Shown here: in pieces, positions 25,888 to 35,625 of the stretch
How positions within the stretch are numbered: the stretch's first letter is position 1
How the letters are laid out: every line of letters begins with the position of its first letter
Made by a program: the position numbers and the translations under genes
Assembly (NCBI GenBank): GCA_050633265.1
Contig: JBOEGE010000004.1
Span: forward strand, 1 to 64,000
Length of the DNA: 64,000 nt
Source: JBLHZY01 sp050633265
Lineage (GTDB): Bacteria > Pseudomonadota > Alphaproteobacteria > Rhodobacterales > Rhodobacteraceae
Direction: 5' to 3'
The notes under the pieces: model-generated
Told to the model about the DNA's origin: nothing
The model's database searches: none
What the model saw: the letters and a program-made list of their open reading frames with translations, nothing else

Positions 25888-26090
25888 AGGCCCGTTATCC
25901 CCAGAGCGCAGATCAGGTGCAAGCGGATTGCTCTTGCGCAATGGCGGGAAGGTGTGAAAACGTGGGCCATGGAATACCTGCCCCGCATCCCCCTATCAGC
26001 TTCTCAACGGCGCCCGCTTTGTGCTGTCATGAAGCTGTTGTGCGCGCATGATGAAAGGGCAGCGACAATAAGACGTGTTAAGGAACAAGA

Positions 26091-27575
26091 ATGAACGCGA
26101 GCAAACACACAACCCCTATCGAATCCCCCAACGCAGCCCCGCATATCGCTTTTGATGATGCGGCCGCGGCTGTTGATCACCTTGAGGCGCTTTATCAAGA
26201 GGCGAGCCTTTTTCTTTGTGCGAAGTTTTCCGAGCACGCAGGTGGTGCGCGCCCTGATGCCCGTTACCGCGCTTTTTATCCAGAGATCCGGGTCTCTATC
26301 ACCAGTTATGCTCAGACAGACAGCCGGATGAGTTTTGGCCATATGGCCACGCCGGGAACCTATGCAACGACGATCACGCGCCCTGATCTTTTCCGCAATT
26401 ATCTGATCCAGCAGATCGGCCTTTTGATCAAAAACCACGGTGTTTCGATTTTGATCGGCTCTTCTAGCACACCGATGCCTGTTCATTTCGCGGTGGCCAA
26501 TGATGCGGATGTGACTGTTCCTCAAGAGGGGGCGATGGAATATCCGCTACGGGATGCCTTTGATGTTCCTGATCTGAGCACGACCCATGATGATATCGTC
26601 AATGGCTACGGCTTTACCTATGAAGATGGGGCGAGCCCGCTTGCGCCCTTTACCGCCCAGCGCGTCGATTATTCGCTTGCCCGTTTGGCCCATTATACCG
26701 CGACCGATCCAAGCCATTTTCAGAACCATGTGTTGTTCACCAACTATCAGTTCTATGTCGAAGAATTTGAGGCCTTTGCTCGCACTGCTTTGGCCGATCC
26801 CAATAGCGGCTACACAAGCTTTGTTGGCCCCGGCAATCAGATCATGACAGATGCGGATGGCGAAATGCTTGTTCCTGCAAAACTGCCGCAGATGCCGACT
26901 TATCATCTAACCCGCAAAGGCGGTGGCGGGATCACGTTGGTCAATATCGGCGTCGGGCCGAGCAACGCAAAAACCGCAACCGATCATATCGCTGTGCTGC
27001 GCCCACATGCTTGGCTGATGGTTGGCCATTGCGCCGGCCTGCGCAATTCGCAGCGTTTGGGCGATTTTGTTTTGGCCCATGCTTATTTGCGCGAGGATCA
27101 TGTTTTGGATGATGATCTGCCGGTTTGGGTGCCGATCCCGGCGCTCGCGGAAATTCAGATCGCTTTGGAAGATGCTGTTGAGGCTGTCACTGAGCTTGAA
27201 GGCTACGAGCTCAAACGGATCATGCGGACCGGAACTGTGGCAACAATCGACAACCGAAATTGGGAATTGCGCGATCAATCCGGCCCCGTGCAGCGCCTTT
27301 CGCAAAGCCGCGCGATCGCATTAGACATGGAAAGCGCGACGATTGCCGCTAATGGTTTTCGCTTCCGCGTGCCCTATGGAACGCTGCTTTGTGTCTCGGA
27401 TAAGCCGCTACATGGCGAGCTGAAATTGCCCGGCATGGCCTCGGATTTCTACAAAACCCAAGTCGCGCGCCATTTGCAAATCGGCATCCGTGCGATGGAG
27501 AAAATCCGCGAAATGCCGCTGGAACGCATCCACAGCCGCAAATTAAGAAGCTTTGAAGAGACCGCTTTTCTATGA
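26091..27575 (+). CDS. amn: AMP nucleosidase
   Basis: The 494-residue cytosolic enzyme hydrolyses AMP to adenine and ribose 5-phosphate. It has the N-terminal AMP nucleosidase-specific domain (about 20-190, with YPEIRVSITSYAQTDSRMSFGH). The C-terminal phosphorylase/nucleosidase domain carries LVNIGVGPSNAKTATDH, WLMVGHCAGLRNSQ, GDFVLAHAYLREDHVLD and the nucleoside-binding ALDMESATIAANGFRF with catalytic-type Glu. Length and motif order match E. coli Amn (484 residues). AAGGA precedes the ATG. It is monocistronic as far as can be seen. Confidence 0.96.
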   Translation: MNASKHTTPIESPNAAPHIAFDDAAAAVDHLEALYQEASLFLCAKFSEHAGGARPDARYRAFYPEIRVSITSYAQTDSRMSFGHMATPGTYATTITRPDLFRNYLIQQIGLLIKNHGVSILIGSSSTPMPVHFAVANDADVTVPQEGAMEYPLRDAFDVPDLSTTHDDIVNGYGFTYEDGASPLAPFTAQRVDYSLARLAHYTATDPSHFQNHVLFTNYQFYVEEFEAFARTALADPNSGYTSFVGPGNQIMTDADGEMLVPAKLPQMPTYHLTRKGGGGITLVNIGVGPSNAKTATDHIAVLRPHAWLMVGHCAGLRNSQRLGDFVLAHAYLREDHVLDDDLPVWVPIPALAEIQIALEDAVEAVTELEGYELKRIMRTGTVATIDNRNWELRDQSGPVQRLSQSRAIALDMESATIAANGFRFRVPYGTLLCVSDKPLHGELKLPGMASDFYKTQVARHLQIGIRAMEKIREMPLERIHSRKLRSFEETAFL

Positions 27576-27709
27576 CGTAGGGGAAGTTTAGGCACAAAAT
27601 GCGCGAAAAACTTCACAAAGCACACACAAAACGTTGTGTGTTACCGCTATATTCCGCTAAAACATCGCCATAACCCTCTAATTCAAGGGGGAGGTACGAG
27701 GAGAACACC

Positions 27710-27997
27710 ATGTCGAAACCAATGACGAAGACCCAGCTTGTAGCCGCTCTGGCCGAAGAAATGGGCACTGACAAGAAAGCCGCTTCCGGCGCGCTTGACG
27801 CAATCATCGCCATCATCACACGTGAAGTTTCCGCCGGCGGCGCAGTAACACTTCCCGGCGTTGGCAAAATCATGTGCCGCGCACGCCCTGAGCGTATGGT
27901 TCGCAACCCAGCCACTGGCGAGCAAATCAAAAAAGACGCGGATAAAGTTGTCAAAATGACAATCGCCAAAGCGTTGAAAGACAGCGTTAACGGCTAA
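27710..27997 (+). CDS. HU-family DNA-binding protein
   Basis: This is a 95-residue histone-like protein. It has helical N-terminal TKTQLVAALAEEMGTDKKAASGALDAII, the HU core GGAVTLPGVGKIMCRARPER and the beta-arm region VRNPATGEQIKK. It differs from classical HU in having CRARPER rather than F.VR.RAAR, a form common in alphaproteobacteria. AGGAG lies 8 bases before the ATG, and a strong terminator follows. HU bends and compacts DNA; whether this is the main HU cannot be said. Confidence 0.93.
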   Translation: MSKPMTKTQLVAALAEEMGTDKKAASGALDAIIAIITREVSAGGAVTLPGVGKIMCRARPERMVRNPATGEQIKKDADKVVKMTIAKALKDSVNG

Positions 27998-28021
27998 GTC
28001 TTTGACCAATGGTCATTGCAG

Positions 28022-28045
28022 GGGCTGCCTTCGGGCGGCCCTTTT
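28022..28045 (+). terminator. Rho-independent terminator after the HU gene
   Basis: An 8-bp stem (GGGCTGCC with GGCGGCCC, one T-G pair) with a stable TTCG tetraloop is followed by TTTT. It lies 24 bases past the HU stop. The rest of the gap up to 28202 shows nothing recognisable. Confidence 0.9.
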
Positions 28046-28202
28046 GCTTTGCGGCGGCGTGCAATACGGCCCCCTGCGCAGAACGCGGCCTATGCATTAA
28101 GCGGCGCGCGGCTATGCGCAGAGGCCGGCAAATCCAGCTTGAAGTAAGCGCTGCACTCCTCAAGACTGCGGCTTCCTGTCAGATCAATTCGGAGCACCCC
28201 TT

Positions 28203-29078
28203 ATGAACATGCGAGCACTTGTGATGGGCGTTGCTTTTGCGCTGATGTGGTCCTCTGCCTTTACTTCGGCACGGATTATCGTGGCCGATGCGCCGCCGCT
28301 TGCCTCGCTTGCGCTGCGGTTCGCAATCTCTGGGATGATCGGTGTTGGGTTCGCGCGCGCCCTTGGGCAAAGCTGGCATCTTTCGCGCGCGCAGTGGCGC
28401 TCGGTTTTGATCTTTGGGCTCTGTCAGAATGCCGCCTATTTGGGCCTCTATTTTGTCGCGATGAAAAGCATTGAGGCCTCGCTGGCTTCGATCATCGCCT
28501 CGACGATGCCTTTGCTTGTCGCGGTGCTTGGTTGGGTAGTGATGCGCGAACGGTTGCAGCCGCTGGCGGTGATTGGGCTTATCGTCGGGTTTGGCGGGGT
28601 TGCTGTGATTATGGGCGGGCGGATCAGCCTTGGTGCGGATCCGTTCGGGGTTGCGCTTTGTGTGATTGGTGCGCTTGCTCTCGCGATTGCAACCTTGGCC
28701 GTGCGCGGCGCAAAGAGCCAAGGCAATGTCTTGATGATTGTTGGCCTGCAGATGTTTGTTGGCGGGGCCGTTTTGGCCGCCGTTTCGCCCTTTGTTGAGG
28801 ATCACGCTGTTGCGCTCTCTTGGAGACTTATCGGCGCGTTTGCATATACGGTTTTGATCCCTGGTTTGGCAGCAACTTGGGTTTGGTTTTCGTTGGTCAA
28901 TCTGATCGGGACAGTGAAAGCCTCGGCTTTTCATTTTCTCAACCCGTTCTTTGGTGTGGCGGTTGCTGCGCTGATCTTGGGCGAGCGGATCAGCGCGCAG
29001 GATGTGATTGGCGTTGGGATCGTTATGGCCGGTATTTTGGCGGTGCAAATGTCAAAGCAAGGGCCTGCACCGGCCTAA
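28203..29078 (+). CDS. DMT-family (EamA) transporter
   Basis: The 291-residue protein has ten TM helices arranged as two EamA repeats (about 5-135 and 145-285). It shows LMWSSAFTSARIIVADAPPLASLALRF in the first half and VWFSLVNLIGTVKASAFHFLNPFFGVAVA in the second, the typical Asn-Pro-hinge region of drug/metabolite exporters. Such proteins export amino acids, metabolites or drugs; the substrate is not predictable. It stands alone between the HU gene and the glycan cluster. Confidence 0.9.
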   Translation: MNMRALVMGVAFALMWSSAFTSARIIVADAPPLASLALRFAISGMIGVGFARALGQSWHLSRAQWRSVLIFGLCQNAAYLGLYFVAMKSIEASLASIIASTMPLLVAVLGWVVMRERLQPLAVIGLIVGFGGVAVIMGGRISLGADPFGVALCVIGALALAIATLAVRGAKSQGNVLMIVGLQMFVGGAVLAAVSPFVEDHAVALSWRLIGAFAYTVLIPGLAATWVWFSLVNLIGTVKASAFHFLNPFFGVAVAALILGERISAQDVIGVGIVMAGILAVQMSKQGPAPA

Positions 29079-29132
29079 GCGCTTTTTTTGATTAAGGGTT
29101 TATTTGCCAAGATGTGATTGGCTCACATCACC

Positions 29133-30125
29133 ATGCTTGATCACCCTATAGCTCTTTCCTCGCGCCTTGCATTGGCGCCGCAACCGGGCCCCGAAACGCG
29201 CGCCCCTTGCGTGACCATCCTTATGGCTCTGCACAATGGCGCGCAGTACTTGGGCGCGCAGATGGCATCAATACATGCGCAGGAGGGCGTGCGATGGCAG
29301 CTTGTTGTTTCGGATGATGGTTCAAAAGATGCTGGGCCCAATACCCTTAGAAAGATGCGCAGAGCCGCCGCGATCAAGATGCAGAAAGGCCCTCAGAATG
29401 GGTTTGCTGCAAATTTCATGTCCCTATTGCGCGGCCTGCCTGATCGGCCTGGCTTCGTTGCTCTTAGCGATCAAGATGATCATTGGCTTCCCGATAAGCT
29501 TTCGCGCGCTGTTTTCGCGCTTCAGCAGGTGCCGCCTGCAATCCCTGCGCTCTATTGCGCGCGCAGTGTGATCACGGATGCAAATCTGCGCGATCCCCGG
29601 CTATCGCCGCGCTTTCAGCGCCCGGCCATTTTGCGCAATGCATTGGTGCAAAATATCGTGGCGGGGAATACTGTTGTGCTCAATCCTGCGGCCGCCAAGC
29701 TGCTCCGCGATTGCGCCCGCGAGGCGGAAGGCATTGGCACGCCTGTTTCGCATGATTGGTGGATGTATCAGATCATCTGTGCGGTTGGCGGCAAGGTGAT
29801 TTTCGATCCGGCTCCTGCGCTTCTCTATCGTCAGCATGGCGGCAATGCGGTTGGGGCCAATCGCGGGATGCGCGCCGGATTGCGCCGGGTAAACCAAGTT
29901 TTATCAGGGCATTTCGGAACATGGTGCGCGACAAACCTACATGTTCTTTCGGCCTCCATGCATCGCTTTACCCCGCAGGCAAAGCGCGAATTGTTTCTCC
30001 TTCGCCAGCTTCAATCGCGCGCGTTGCCCAAGCGCATCCAAGCCTTGATCAAATTGCGCCCCTATCGCCAAAGCTTGTTTGGCACCGCAACGATTATTGG
30101 CGCAGTACTGCTTGGTTTGCTCTGA
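29133..30125 (+). CDS. Glycosyltransferase family 2 (rhamnosyltransferase-like)
   Basis: This 330-residue GT-A enzyme has the N-terminal strand TILMALHNGAQYLGAQMASI and the nucleotide-sugar motif VVSDDGSKD. A metal-binding ALSDQDDHWLPDKL follows; the SDQDD form is typical of rhamnosyltransferase-like GT2 enzymes in O-antigen synthesis. The acceptor-side motif HDWWMYQI and the RQHGGNAVGAN segment are also typical. The C-terminus is hydrophobic (GTATIIGAVLLGLL), perhaps for membrane association. ATG 29133 is selected; the open frame starts 15 bases earlier with TTG. It opens the surface-glycan region, with an epimerase gene 102 bases downstream. Confidence 0.9.
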   Translation: MLDHPIALSSRLALAPQPGPETRAPCVTILMALHNGAQYLGAQMASIHAQEGVRWQLVVSDDGSKDAGPNTLRKMRRAAAIKMQKGPQNGFAANFMSLLRGLPDRPGFVALSDQDDHWLPDKLSRAVFALQQVPPAIPALYCARSVITDANLRDPRLSPRFQRPAILRNALVQNIVAGNTVVLNPAAAKLLRDCAREAEGIGTPVSHDWWMYQIICAVGGKVIFDPAPALLYRQHGGNAVGANRGMRAGLRRVNQVLSGHFGTWCATNLHVLSASMHRFTPQAKRELFLLRQLQSRALPKRIQALIKLRPYRQSLFGTATIIGAVLLGLL

Positions 30126-30227
30126 TTGTTTGTGCGTTTTCAGGGCATGTTAACTTTCTTTTGCGATGCCTGAGGGGATGAAGGGCGCTGCCAGTAGGGC
30201 GCGCCAGATATTGAAGAAGGCAATCGC

Positions 30228-31322
30228 ATGGCGGCGTTTCGATCTCCTCGGGTTTTGATTACGGGCGGCGCGGGCTTTATTGGCTCGCATCTCGCGGTTG
30301 CTCTGGCTGGCCCTTGCGAGGTTGCTGTGTTTGATAACCTCAATCCGCAATCCCATCGGGGCAATCCTTCCAACCTCGCGCGGATCAAAGCGGCCGGGTT
30401 ACGGCTCTTTCAGGCTGATCTGCGCGAACTGGCGGGTGTAAAGCACGCCCTGCGAAGTTTTGATCCCGACATTATCATCCATCTTGCCGCCGAAACGGGG
30501 ACAGGCCAAAGCTTCTCGCAGCCCGCGCGCTATACGGATGTTAACGTCACCGGCACCGCCAATTTGATCGAATCCATGCGTGCGGACGCCCCGAATTTGC
30601 ACCGGATCATCCTTGGCAGTTCGCGCGCGGTTTATGGCGAAGGGGCCTATGTTGATGCGTTTGGCCGCCCAAGCCGTGCGATGGTGCGCAAAGCGGGCGA
30701 TATGGCGCGCGGCGATTTTCAGGTCCGCGATCGGCAGCGCCGTATTTTGCGCCCTGTTGCAACCTGTGCGGATTGCCCGCCCGAGCCCGCTTCAATCTAT
30801 GCTTCGAGCAAATGGATGCAGGAGCAGCTTCTTACCCATGCGTTTTGGGATTCCGATGTTCAGGTTGGTATTCTTCGGCTACAAAATGTCTATGGGCCAA
30901 GCCAATCGCTTTCCAACCCTTATACAGGTGTTCTGTCCATTTTCGCCGATCAGATCCGCAATCAGCAGGTGCTCAATATTTTCGAAGACGGTCGGATCAC
31001 CCGCGATTTTGTCTTTGTTGAGGATGCAACAGACGCTTTTGTGCAAATGGTGCTCGCGCCCAGAATGCCGCAGGAGATCCTTGATATTGGGGCCGGGCAG
31101 CACGGTGCGGAAATCCTTGATATCGCTCAGCGAATGCTGGCGCTTTTTGGCCAACCGAATGCAGGCTTTAGGATCAGCGGCGCCTTTCGCCCCGGTGATA
31201 TTCGCCATGCTGTTGCGGATATCTCTGCCGCCCGCAAGCATCTTGGCTGGCAGCCGCGCACCCCCCTAAGCCACGGTTTGGCGCGGCTGATGCGCTGGAG
31301 CGCCCAGCAACAGGCCGCATAA
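30228..31322 (+). CDS. NAD-dependent nucleotide-sugar epimerase/dehydratase
   Basis: This 364-residue extended SDR has the NAD loop TGGAGFIGSH (12-21), a Ser-Ser region (GSSRAVYGEG, 130-139), and catalytic Tyr191 and Lys195 (YASSK). The C-terminal substrate domain includes RLQNVYGPSQSLSNPYTGV. The SSRAVYGEG and CADCPPEP..YA.SK features resemble dTDP-L-rhamnose 4-epimerase-type enzymes (6-deoxy-talose synthesis), but dTDP-sugar specificity is inferred. It lies between the GT2 gene and the sulfotransferase-like/RgpF pair, with 1 base before the next start. Confidence 0.88.
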   Translation: MAAFRSPRVLITGGAGFIGSHLAVALAGPCEVAVFDNLNPQSHRGNPSNLARIKAAGLRLFQADLRELAGVKHALRSFDPDIIIHLAAETGTGQSFSQPARYTDVNVTGTANLIESMRADAPNLHRIILGSSRAVYGEGAYVDAFGRPSRAMVRKAGDMARGDFQVRDRQRRILRPVATCADCPPEPASIYASSKWMQEQLLTHAFWDSDVQVGILRLQNVYGPSQSLSNPYTGVLSIFADQIRNQQVLNIFEDGRITRDFVFVEDATDAFVQMVLAPRMPQEILDIGAGQHGAEILDIAQRMLALFGQPNAGFRISGAFRPGDIRHAVADISAARKHLGWQPRTPLSHGLARLMRWSAQQQAA

Positions 31323-31323
31323 A

Positions 31324-32349
31324 ATGGGCGAAAATACCTCTCGGCTGGTGCTTCATATCGGCCCGCATAAAACGGCGACAACTTATTGTCAGGAGAATTT
31401 CTTTGGTAGGCGCGGGCGGCTCAAAGCCTGTGGTTGGATGTACCCGCCCATCGGGCGCGCAAGTTATGAGACAGGGCATCACTGGCTCGCCCATACACGC
31501 ACCGCCTTCCTCCATGAGCCCGGAAAAGCCCGCGCAAGCCTGTCGCATCTGGGGCGGCGCGCCCGCACGAATGGCTTTTCGCTTTTCTTTTCTGCGGAGG
31601 GGTTCTCCAAATGGGCCGCGCAGGATTTTCAGCATATGGCGACCATGCTGGGATACGCTGAAATTGAGCTGATCTTTGCTCTGCGCGATCCGATCGCAAG
31701 CTTTGCATCCTATTGGGCAGAAGAGGTAAAGCATGGATATAGCACCCCGCTTCCCGATCGTTTCGCCGCGCAGCTTGCTGATCCGCAAAACAGCGCCCTG
31801 CTCAATCCGATGATGGCCTTGCGGCCCTTGATGGAAGCGCCGCAAATTCGGCTGCATATCGTGCCTTTTGATATTTTGGCGCGGCGCCAGATCGACATTT
31901 TCACCCATATTTGCACAGCCGTTTTGGGCATTCCTGAAATCCGGCCCCGCTATAAATCACCTGCCAATACCCGGCTTCCAATTGAGCTAACCGAATTTCT
32001 TAGGCTGCTGATGCAAATGGGCAAAGCGCGCGGCGGGGAAGACCATCTGCGCAAGGCCTTCATGCATCGCATTTCGCCGCATCAGCGGGCAAATATCGTC
32101 CGTTTTGTCGCGGCCGAAGCGGGCCATGCCAAGCGCAGCATCTCAATGCCCGCAAAAGCGCAGTTTCGCGCACAGATTGAAGCTGAAGCGCGCGATGAGC
32201 TCACCAAATATCTAACCCTTGATCCCGGCAATGAGCCCTTGTTTGAGGCCCGTGATGAAACGCTGGCCTATTACGCAGATGCGCAGCTTTGGCAATGTGC
32301 GCCCGTGCGCCTGCGTGCTGAAGAAATCCTGCAAAAGATTGCTTCATGA
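31324..32349 (+). CDS. P-loop sulfotransferase-like protein (copy 1)
   Basis: The 341-residue protein has a sulfotransferase-type P-loop at the N-terminus (LVLHIGPHKTATTYCQ, about 7-22) and a putative 3'-phosphate-binding FALRDPIASFASYW. These are the two PAPS signatures in loose form. No other domain is recognisable. The partner gene for an RgpF-like protein starts at its stop codon (ATGA). A second, differently evolved copy of the pair is at 41240-44028. It may sulfate, or otherwise modify, the glycan built by its neighbours; activity is inferred. Confidence 0.75.
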   Translation: MGENTSRLVLHIGPHKTATTYCQENFFGRRGRLKACGWMYPPIGRASYETGHHWLAHTRTAFLHEPGKARASLSHLGRRARTNGFSLFFSAEGFSKWAAQDFQHMATMLGYAEIELIFALRDPIASFASYWAEEVKHGYSTPLPDRFAAQLADPQNSALLNPMMALRPLMEAPQIRLHIVPFDILARRQIDIFTHICTAVLGIPEIRPRYKSPANTRLPIELTEFLRLLMQMGKARGGEDHLRKAFMHRISPHQRANIVRFVAAEAGHAKRSISMPAKAQFRAQIEAEARDELTKYLTLDPGNEPLFEARDETLAYYADAQLWQCAPVRLRAEEILQKIAS

Positions 32350-34178
32350 ATACAGCGGCCATTTATATCATCAAAGAGAGGGCGCAGTTTGGTCCGCATG
32401 TTGGCTTGGCGCTCGTGGCCCTTCGCGCGGCCGTGGATCAGCTTATTTTGGTTGCGCATCATAGTTTAACAGAGGCCGAGATCGCGCAGCTTTCGGCCCC
32501 GGACCGTTTGATTATTGGCGCGCACAACACGTTAAGCCGCAGCTATGGGGCCGGGATCAATGCGCTTACCGGCGATCCTGCTCAACTTATCCTAACTGGC
32601 GCGCATGCCTATGGCTCGATTGTGCCGATCCGCAAGCTCTTAAGCCAAGCGGATCAATGCGCGCAGGGTGGGCTTTTTGCGGCCTATGGCACCCGTGATA
32701 TGCGCGCGATAACGGAAATTCCCATCGGGCATGAGGCGCTTATTCCAAGCCTTGATTTCGCGATCGTTGGCAAGAAGCTACGGCTGAGCGCTGGTTTTCA
32801 GGGCCTTTGGACCAAGGGAGAGAAATTCGAAGGGCCGCCCCCGCATCGCATCGAACAGCGGCTTGTCAAGTTGGCCGAGCGGCGCAGCCTGCCCATCGCC
32901 TATGCTGCAAAGATGACTGGCTTCAGCGGTGCCGCCCCGGCTTGGTTTGAACCAAAGCGCATGATCCAAGCGGGCGCGCCCTGTATTCCGGCGGGCGTTT
33001 TCGGCCTTGATCCGCTTTTGCATGATCTTTGCGCGGTCAATCTGCGCGGGGCTTTGCAAGAGATCGGCATCCGCGCACCTGATCTTCTCAAAGCGATCAA
33101 CGCTCATACAGCCAAGACCCTTCCCCCGCGCATTCGCAACACGCTCACCGATTCTTTTGCGGTTTTGCCCGTTCAATCGCCGCTGGAGCCGCGCGCGCAA
33201 AGTCGCGCTCCTATCGCTGTGTTCATCCATGCCTATTATCCGGAAATGATGCCTGAACTGTATGATTTGGCCGCGCAAATACCGGGTGCATATGATCTGT
33301 TCATCTCTACGGCCTCGTCCAAATCCAAGGCCAAGATCGAAGCCTATCTCAAACAGGTGGGGGCGCAGAATGCCGAGGTGCGCATCGTGGCGCAGAACCG
33401 TGGGCGCGATATGTCTTCTTTGTTTATCACCTTTGCTGATATTGCCCTGAGCGGGCGCTATGAAATCGCGCTTCGGCTTCATTCCAAACGCACACCGCAA
33501 GTGCAGGCGCAGGTCGGCGAAAGTTTCCGTGCGCATCTGTTTGAGAACACGGCCGCCAGCCCCGGCTATATCCGCGAGATCCTTGCCCGATTTGATGCAG
33601 ACCCGATGCTTGGGCTGATCATGCCGCCTTGTGTAAACATCGGGTTTGGGGCGCTCGGCCATGGCTGGTATGGCAATCGCGCGCCACTTGAAAAACGCGC
33701 ACAAGAGGTGGGGATTGACGTGCCCCTTGATTCCCATACGCCCCTTGCCCCATATGGCACAATGTTTTGGTTTCGCCCTGAAGCGCTTGCTGTGATGTTT
33801 TCCCATCCTTGGCGATGGTCGGATTACAATGCCGAACCAAATCACATTGATGGCGGGCTCGCCCATGTTCAGGAGCGGTTGATTGGTTATGCGGTGCAAA
33901 GCGCGGGCTATTCTATATTGCAGGTCATGACGCCGGAAAATGCTGCGCGAAACTACGCCCGGTTGGAGTATAAATTTCAGCTCTTTGCTGGGCAGTTGGC
34001 CTCGGCCTCTGTGATTGATCAATATGCGCAGCTGCGCCAAATGCACCGCCCAGCAAAGGTTCATCTCTATGCAAAACTGGCCGCGGCATATGCGCAGCTG
34101 ACCGGCCGCTTTCCCGCGCTGCGCCCCTTTTTGCGCCCGGTCGCACGCAAACTTACTGCCTTGTTGCTGGCGCGCTAG
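32346..34178 (+). CDS. RgpF-like rhamnan-synthesis family protein (copy 1)
   Basis: The protein has 610 residues. The C-terminal half (about 285-545) shows RgpF (rhamnan synthesis protein F) features: IAVFIHAYYPEMMPELYDLAAQIPGAYDLFIST, VRIVAQNRGRDMSSLF, LRLHSKRTPQ, and APYGTMFWFRPEAL. The N-terminal 280 residues look like a second glycosyltransferase-type Rossmann half (LILTGAHAYGSI) that I cannot name. RgpF proteins take part in rhamnose-glucose polymer assembly. It is translationally coupled to the sulfotransferase-like gene upstream and ends against the convergent GT4 gene with a 4-base overlap. Confidence 0.82.
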   Translation: MNTAAIYIIKERAQFGPHVGLALVALRAAVDQLILVAHHSLTEAEIAQLSAPDRLIIGAHNTLSRSYGAGINALTGDPAQLILTGAHAYGSIVPIRKLLSQADQCAQGGLFAAYGTRDMRAITEIPIGHEALIPSLDFAIVGKKLRLSAGFQGLWTKGEKFEGPPPHRIEQRLVKLAERRSLPIAYAAKMTGFSGAAPAWFEPKRMIQAGAPCIPAGVFGLDPLLHDLCAVNLRGALQEIGIRAPDLLKAINAHTAKTLPPRIRNTLTDSFAVLPVQSPLEPRAQSRAPIAVFIHAYYPEMMPELYDLAAQIPGAYDLFISTASSKSKAKIEAYLKQVGAQNAEVRIVAQNRGRDMSSLFITFADIALSGRYEIALRLHSKRTPQVQAQVGESFRAHLFENTAASPGYIREILARFDADPMLGLIMPPCVNIGFGALGHGWYGNRAPLEKRAQEVGIDVPLDSHTPLAPYGTMFWFRPEALAVMFSHPWRWSDYNAEPNHIDGGLAHVQERLIGYAVQSAGYSILQVMTPENAARNYARLEYKFQLFAGQLASASVIDQYAQLRQMHRPAKVHLYAKLAAAYAQLTGRFPALRPFLRPVARKLTALLLAR

Positions 34179-35422
34179 GGCAGTTTGATCCGCTTGGCTT
34201 TGGGCAGCAGCCCATTGATCTTTTCGATATGTTGGCGCAGGCAGACCGTTTCAAAATCATAGTTTTCAACGATATGTTTGCGCGCCGCTTTGCCGATATG
34301 GGCGAAATCTTCCGGCTTTTCGAGCACCTCGATGACTTGGGCTGCGAGCGCTTCGTGATCATGAAAATCAACCAAGAGGCCATTTTTGCCGTGTTCAATC
34401 ACTTCGCGAATGGGGGCTGTATCCGAGGCAATCATCGTCGCTTCCATCGCCATGGATTCCAGCAGCGACCATGACAAAACGAAAGGGTAGCTCAGATGGA
34501 TCGCGCAGCGGCCGATCTGAGTCACTTTGACATATTCCTCATAGGGCAGCCGGCCCAAAAAATGCACCCGATCCCAATCAACCCGATCGCCAATTTCGGC
34601 CTCCATTTCGCCGCGGTAGCCGCCAACGGATGTGCTTTCGCGGCCATAGGATGCCCCGTTGCCGCCAACGATCAAAACCCGCGCATTGGGGCGCGCATCA
34701 AGAATATGGGGCAGCGCACGGGCGAATTTATGAAAGCCCCGGGTCGGCTCCATATTGCGCGAGGTATAGGTGAAAATTTCATCCTCGCGGGTCAGATCAT
34801 GCGCAACACGGCCAAGGGAAAGGCGCACATCGGGATTTGCGCTTAGCTTTTCGGTTCGGATGCCATCATGACAGGTGTAAATTTTTGCACCCATTTCGGC
34901 GGGGTAGGTTTGATGCTGCCATTTGGTTGGGGTTTGGCCAAGATCGCAGGTTCCGATATTCATATAGTTGAGCGCATTGCGCGCATGCATAATGAATTCG
35001 ACCCCATCATTGGCCGGATATTCCGGATCAAACCCAACGACCCCGCCTTTTGACAGGTAGAAATACTCAAAATACCCGATCAGCGGCACATCCGGCCAAA
35101 CCTGTTTGAGAAAAGTCAGCTCGCCCCAGCCGACATGCCCAAGGATGATATCGGGGCGAAATCCATCCGCCTCAAGCTTCTTACAGGCCTGCGCCACAGC
35201 AAAGCCCGCGCCGTGACAGTCTTCGAGGTATCGGGTGAGCGCATAAGCCTCTTTGGGGGCTTTGTGGTGGGTTTTATATTGAACGATCCGAACGCCGGGA
35301 AGTTTGGGCAGTTCGCGCCGCTGCGTTAGGAAAACGATCTCATGGCCGCCTTGGGATGCGAGCCATTGCACCAGTTCGCGGTATTGGCCCGGAACATTTT
35401 GATGAATGAAGAGAATTTTCAT
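34175..35422 (-). CDS. Glycosyltransferase family 4
   Basis: The 415-residue GT-B enzyme has N-terminal FIHQNVPGQYRELVQWLASQ and the mid region YFEYFYLSKGGVVGFDPEYP. The C-terminal donor domain has YTSRNMEPTRGFHKFARALP, VLIVGGNGASYG and the E-x7-E-like LLESMAMEATMIASDTAPIREVI. The ATG at 35422 is the natural start; the frame stays open 130 codons further, across the next gene's region, without homology. It faces the plus-strand glycan genes and is probably transcribed from its own promoter in the 203-base gap to the right. Confidence 0.9.
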   Translation of the reverse strand: MKILFIHQNVPGQYRELVQWLASQGGHEIVFLTQRRELPKLPGVRIVQYKTHHKAPKEAYALTRYLEDCHGAGFAVAQACKKLEADGFRPDIILGHVGWGELTFLKQVWPDVPLIGYFEYFYLSKGGVVGFDPEYPANDGVEFIMHARNALNYMNIGTCDLGQTPTKWQHQTYPAEMGAKIYTCHDGIRTEKLSANPDVRLSLGRVAHDLTREDEIFTYTSRNMEPTRGFHKFARALPHILDARPNARVLIVGGNGASYGRESTSVGGYRGEMEAEIGDRVDWDRVHFLGRLPYEEYVKVTQIGRCAIHLSYPFVLSWSLLESMAMEATMIASDTAPIREVIEHGKNGLLVDFHDHEALAAQVIEVLEKPEDFAHIGKAARKHIVENYDFETVCLRQHIEKINGLLPKAKRIKLP

Positions 35423-35625
35423 GACGCCCCGTGCCTGCTTGTTTGCTCTGTTTGTGGGGCAGAATAGGCGCGAAGGGCTGTGCCGCGAAAGGCGAAAATG
35501 CTGCTGCGGGGAAATGGGCGGGCGACATTTCTTATAGGTTTTGCCACATTGTTGCCGAATCTGCGTGCAATGAAGGGGAATGTTTGGCAGGCAGATAATG
35601 CGCCTGCGCCGCAAAAGGGTGAGAT

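Noticed and set aside
28179..29048. A 289-codon minus-strand frame covering the DMT transporter
   Set aside because: The sense strand encodes a clean ten-helix EamA protein; the antisense product is extremely hydrophilic and unlike any gene.
32778..34064. A 428-codon minus-strand frame within the RgpF-like gene
   Set aside because: The sense strand encodes a continuous RgpF-type protein. The antisense translation has no recognisable motif and starts and stops at random places.
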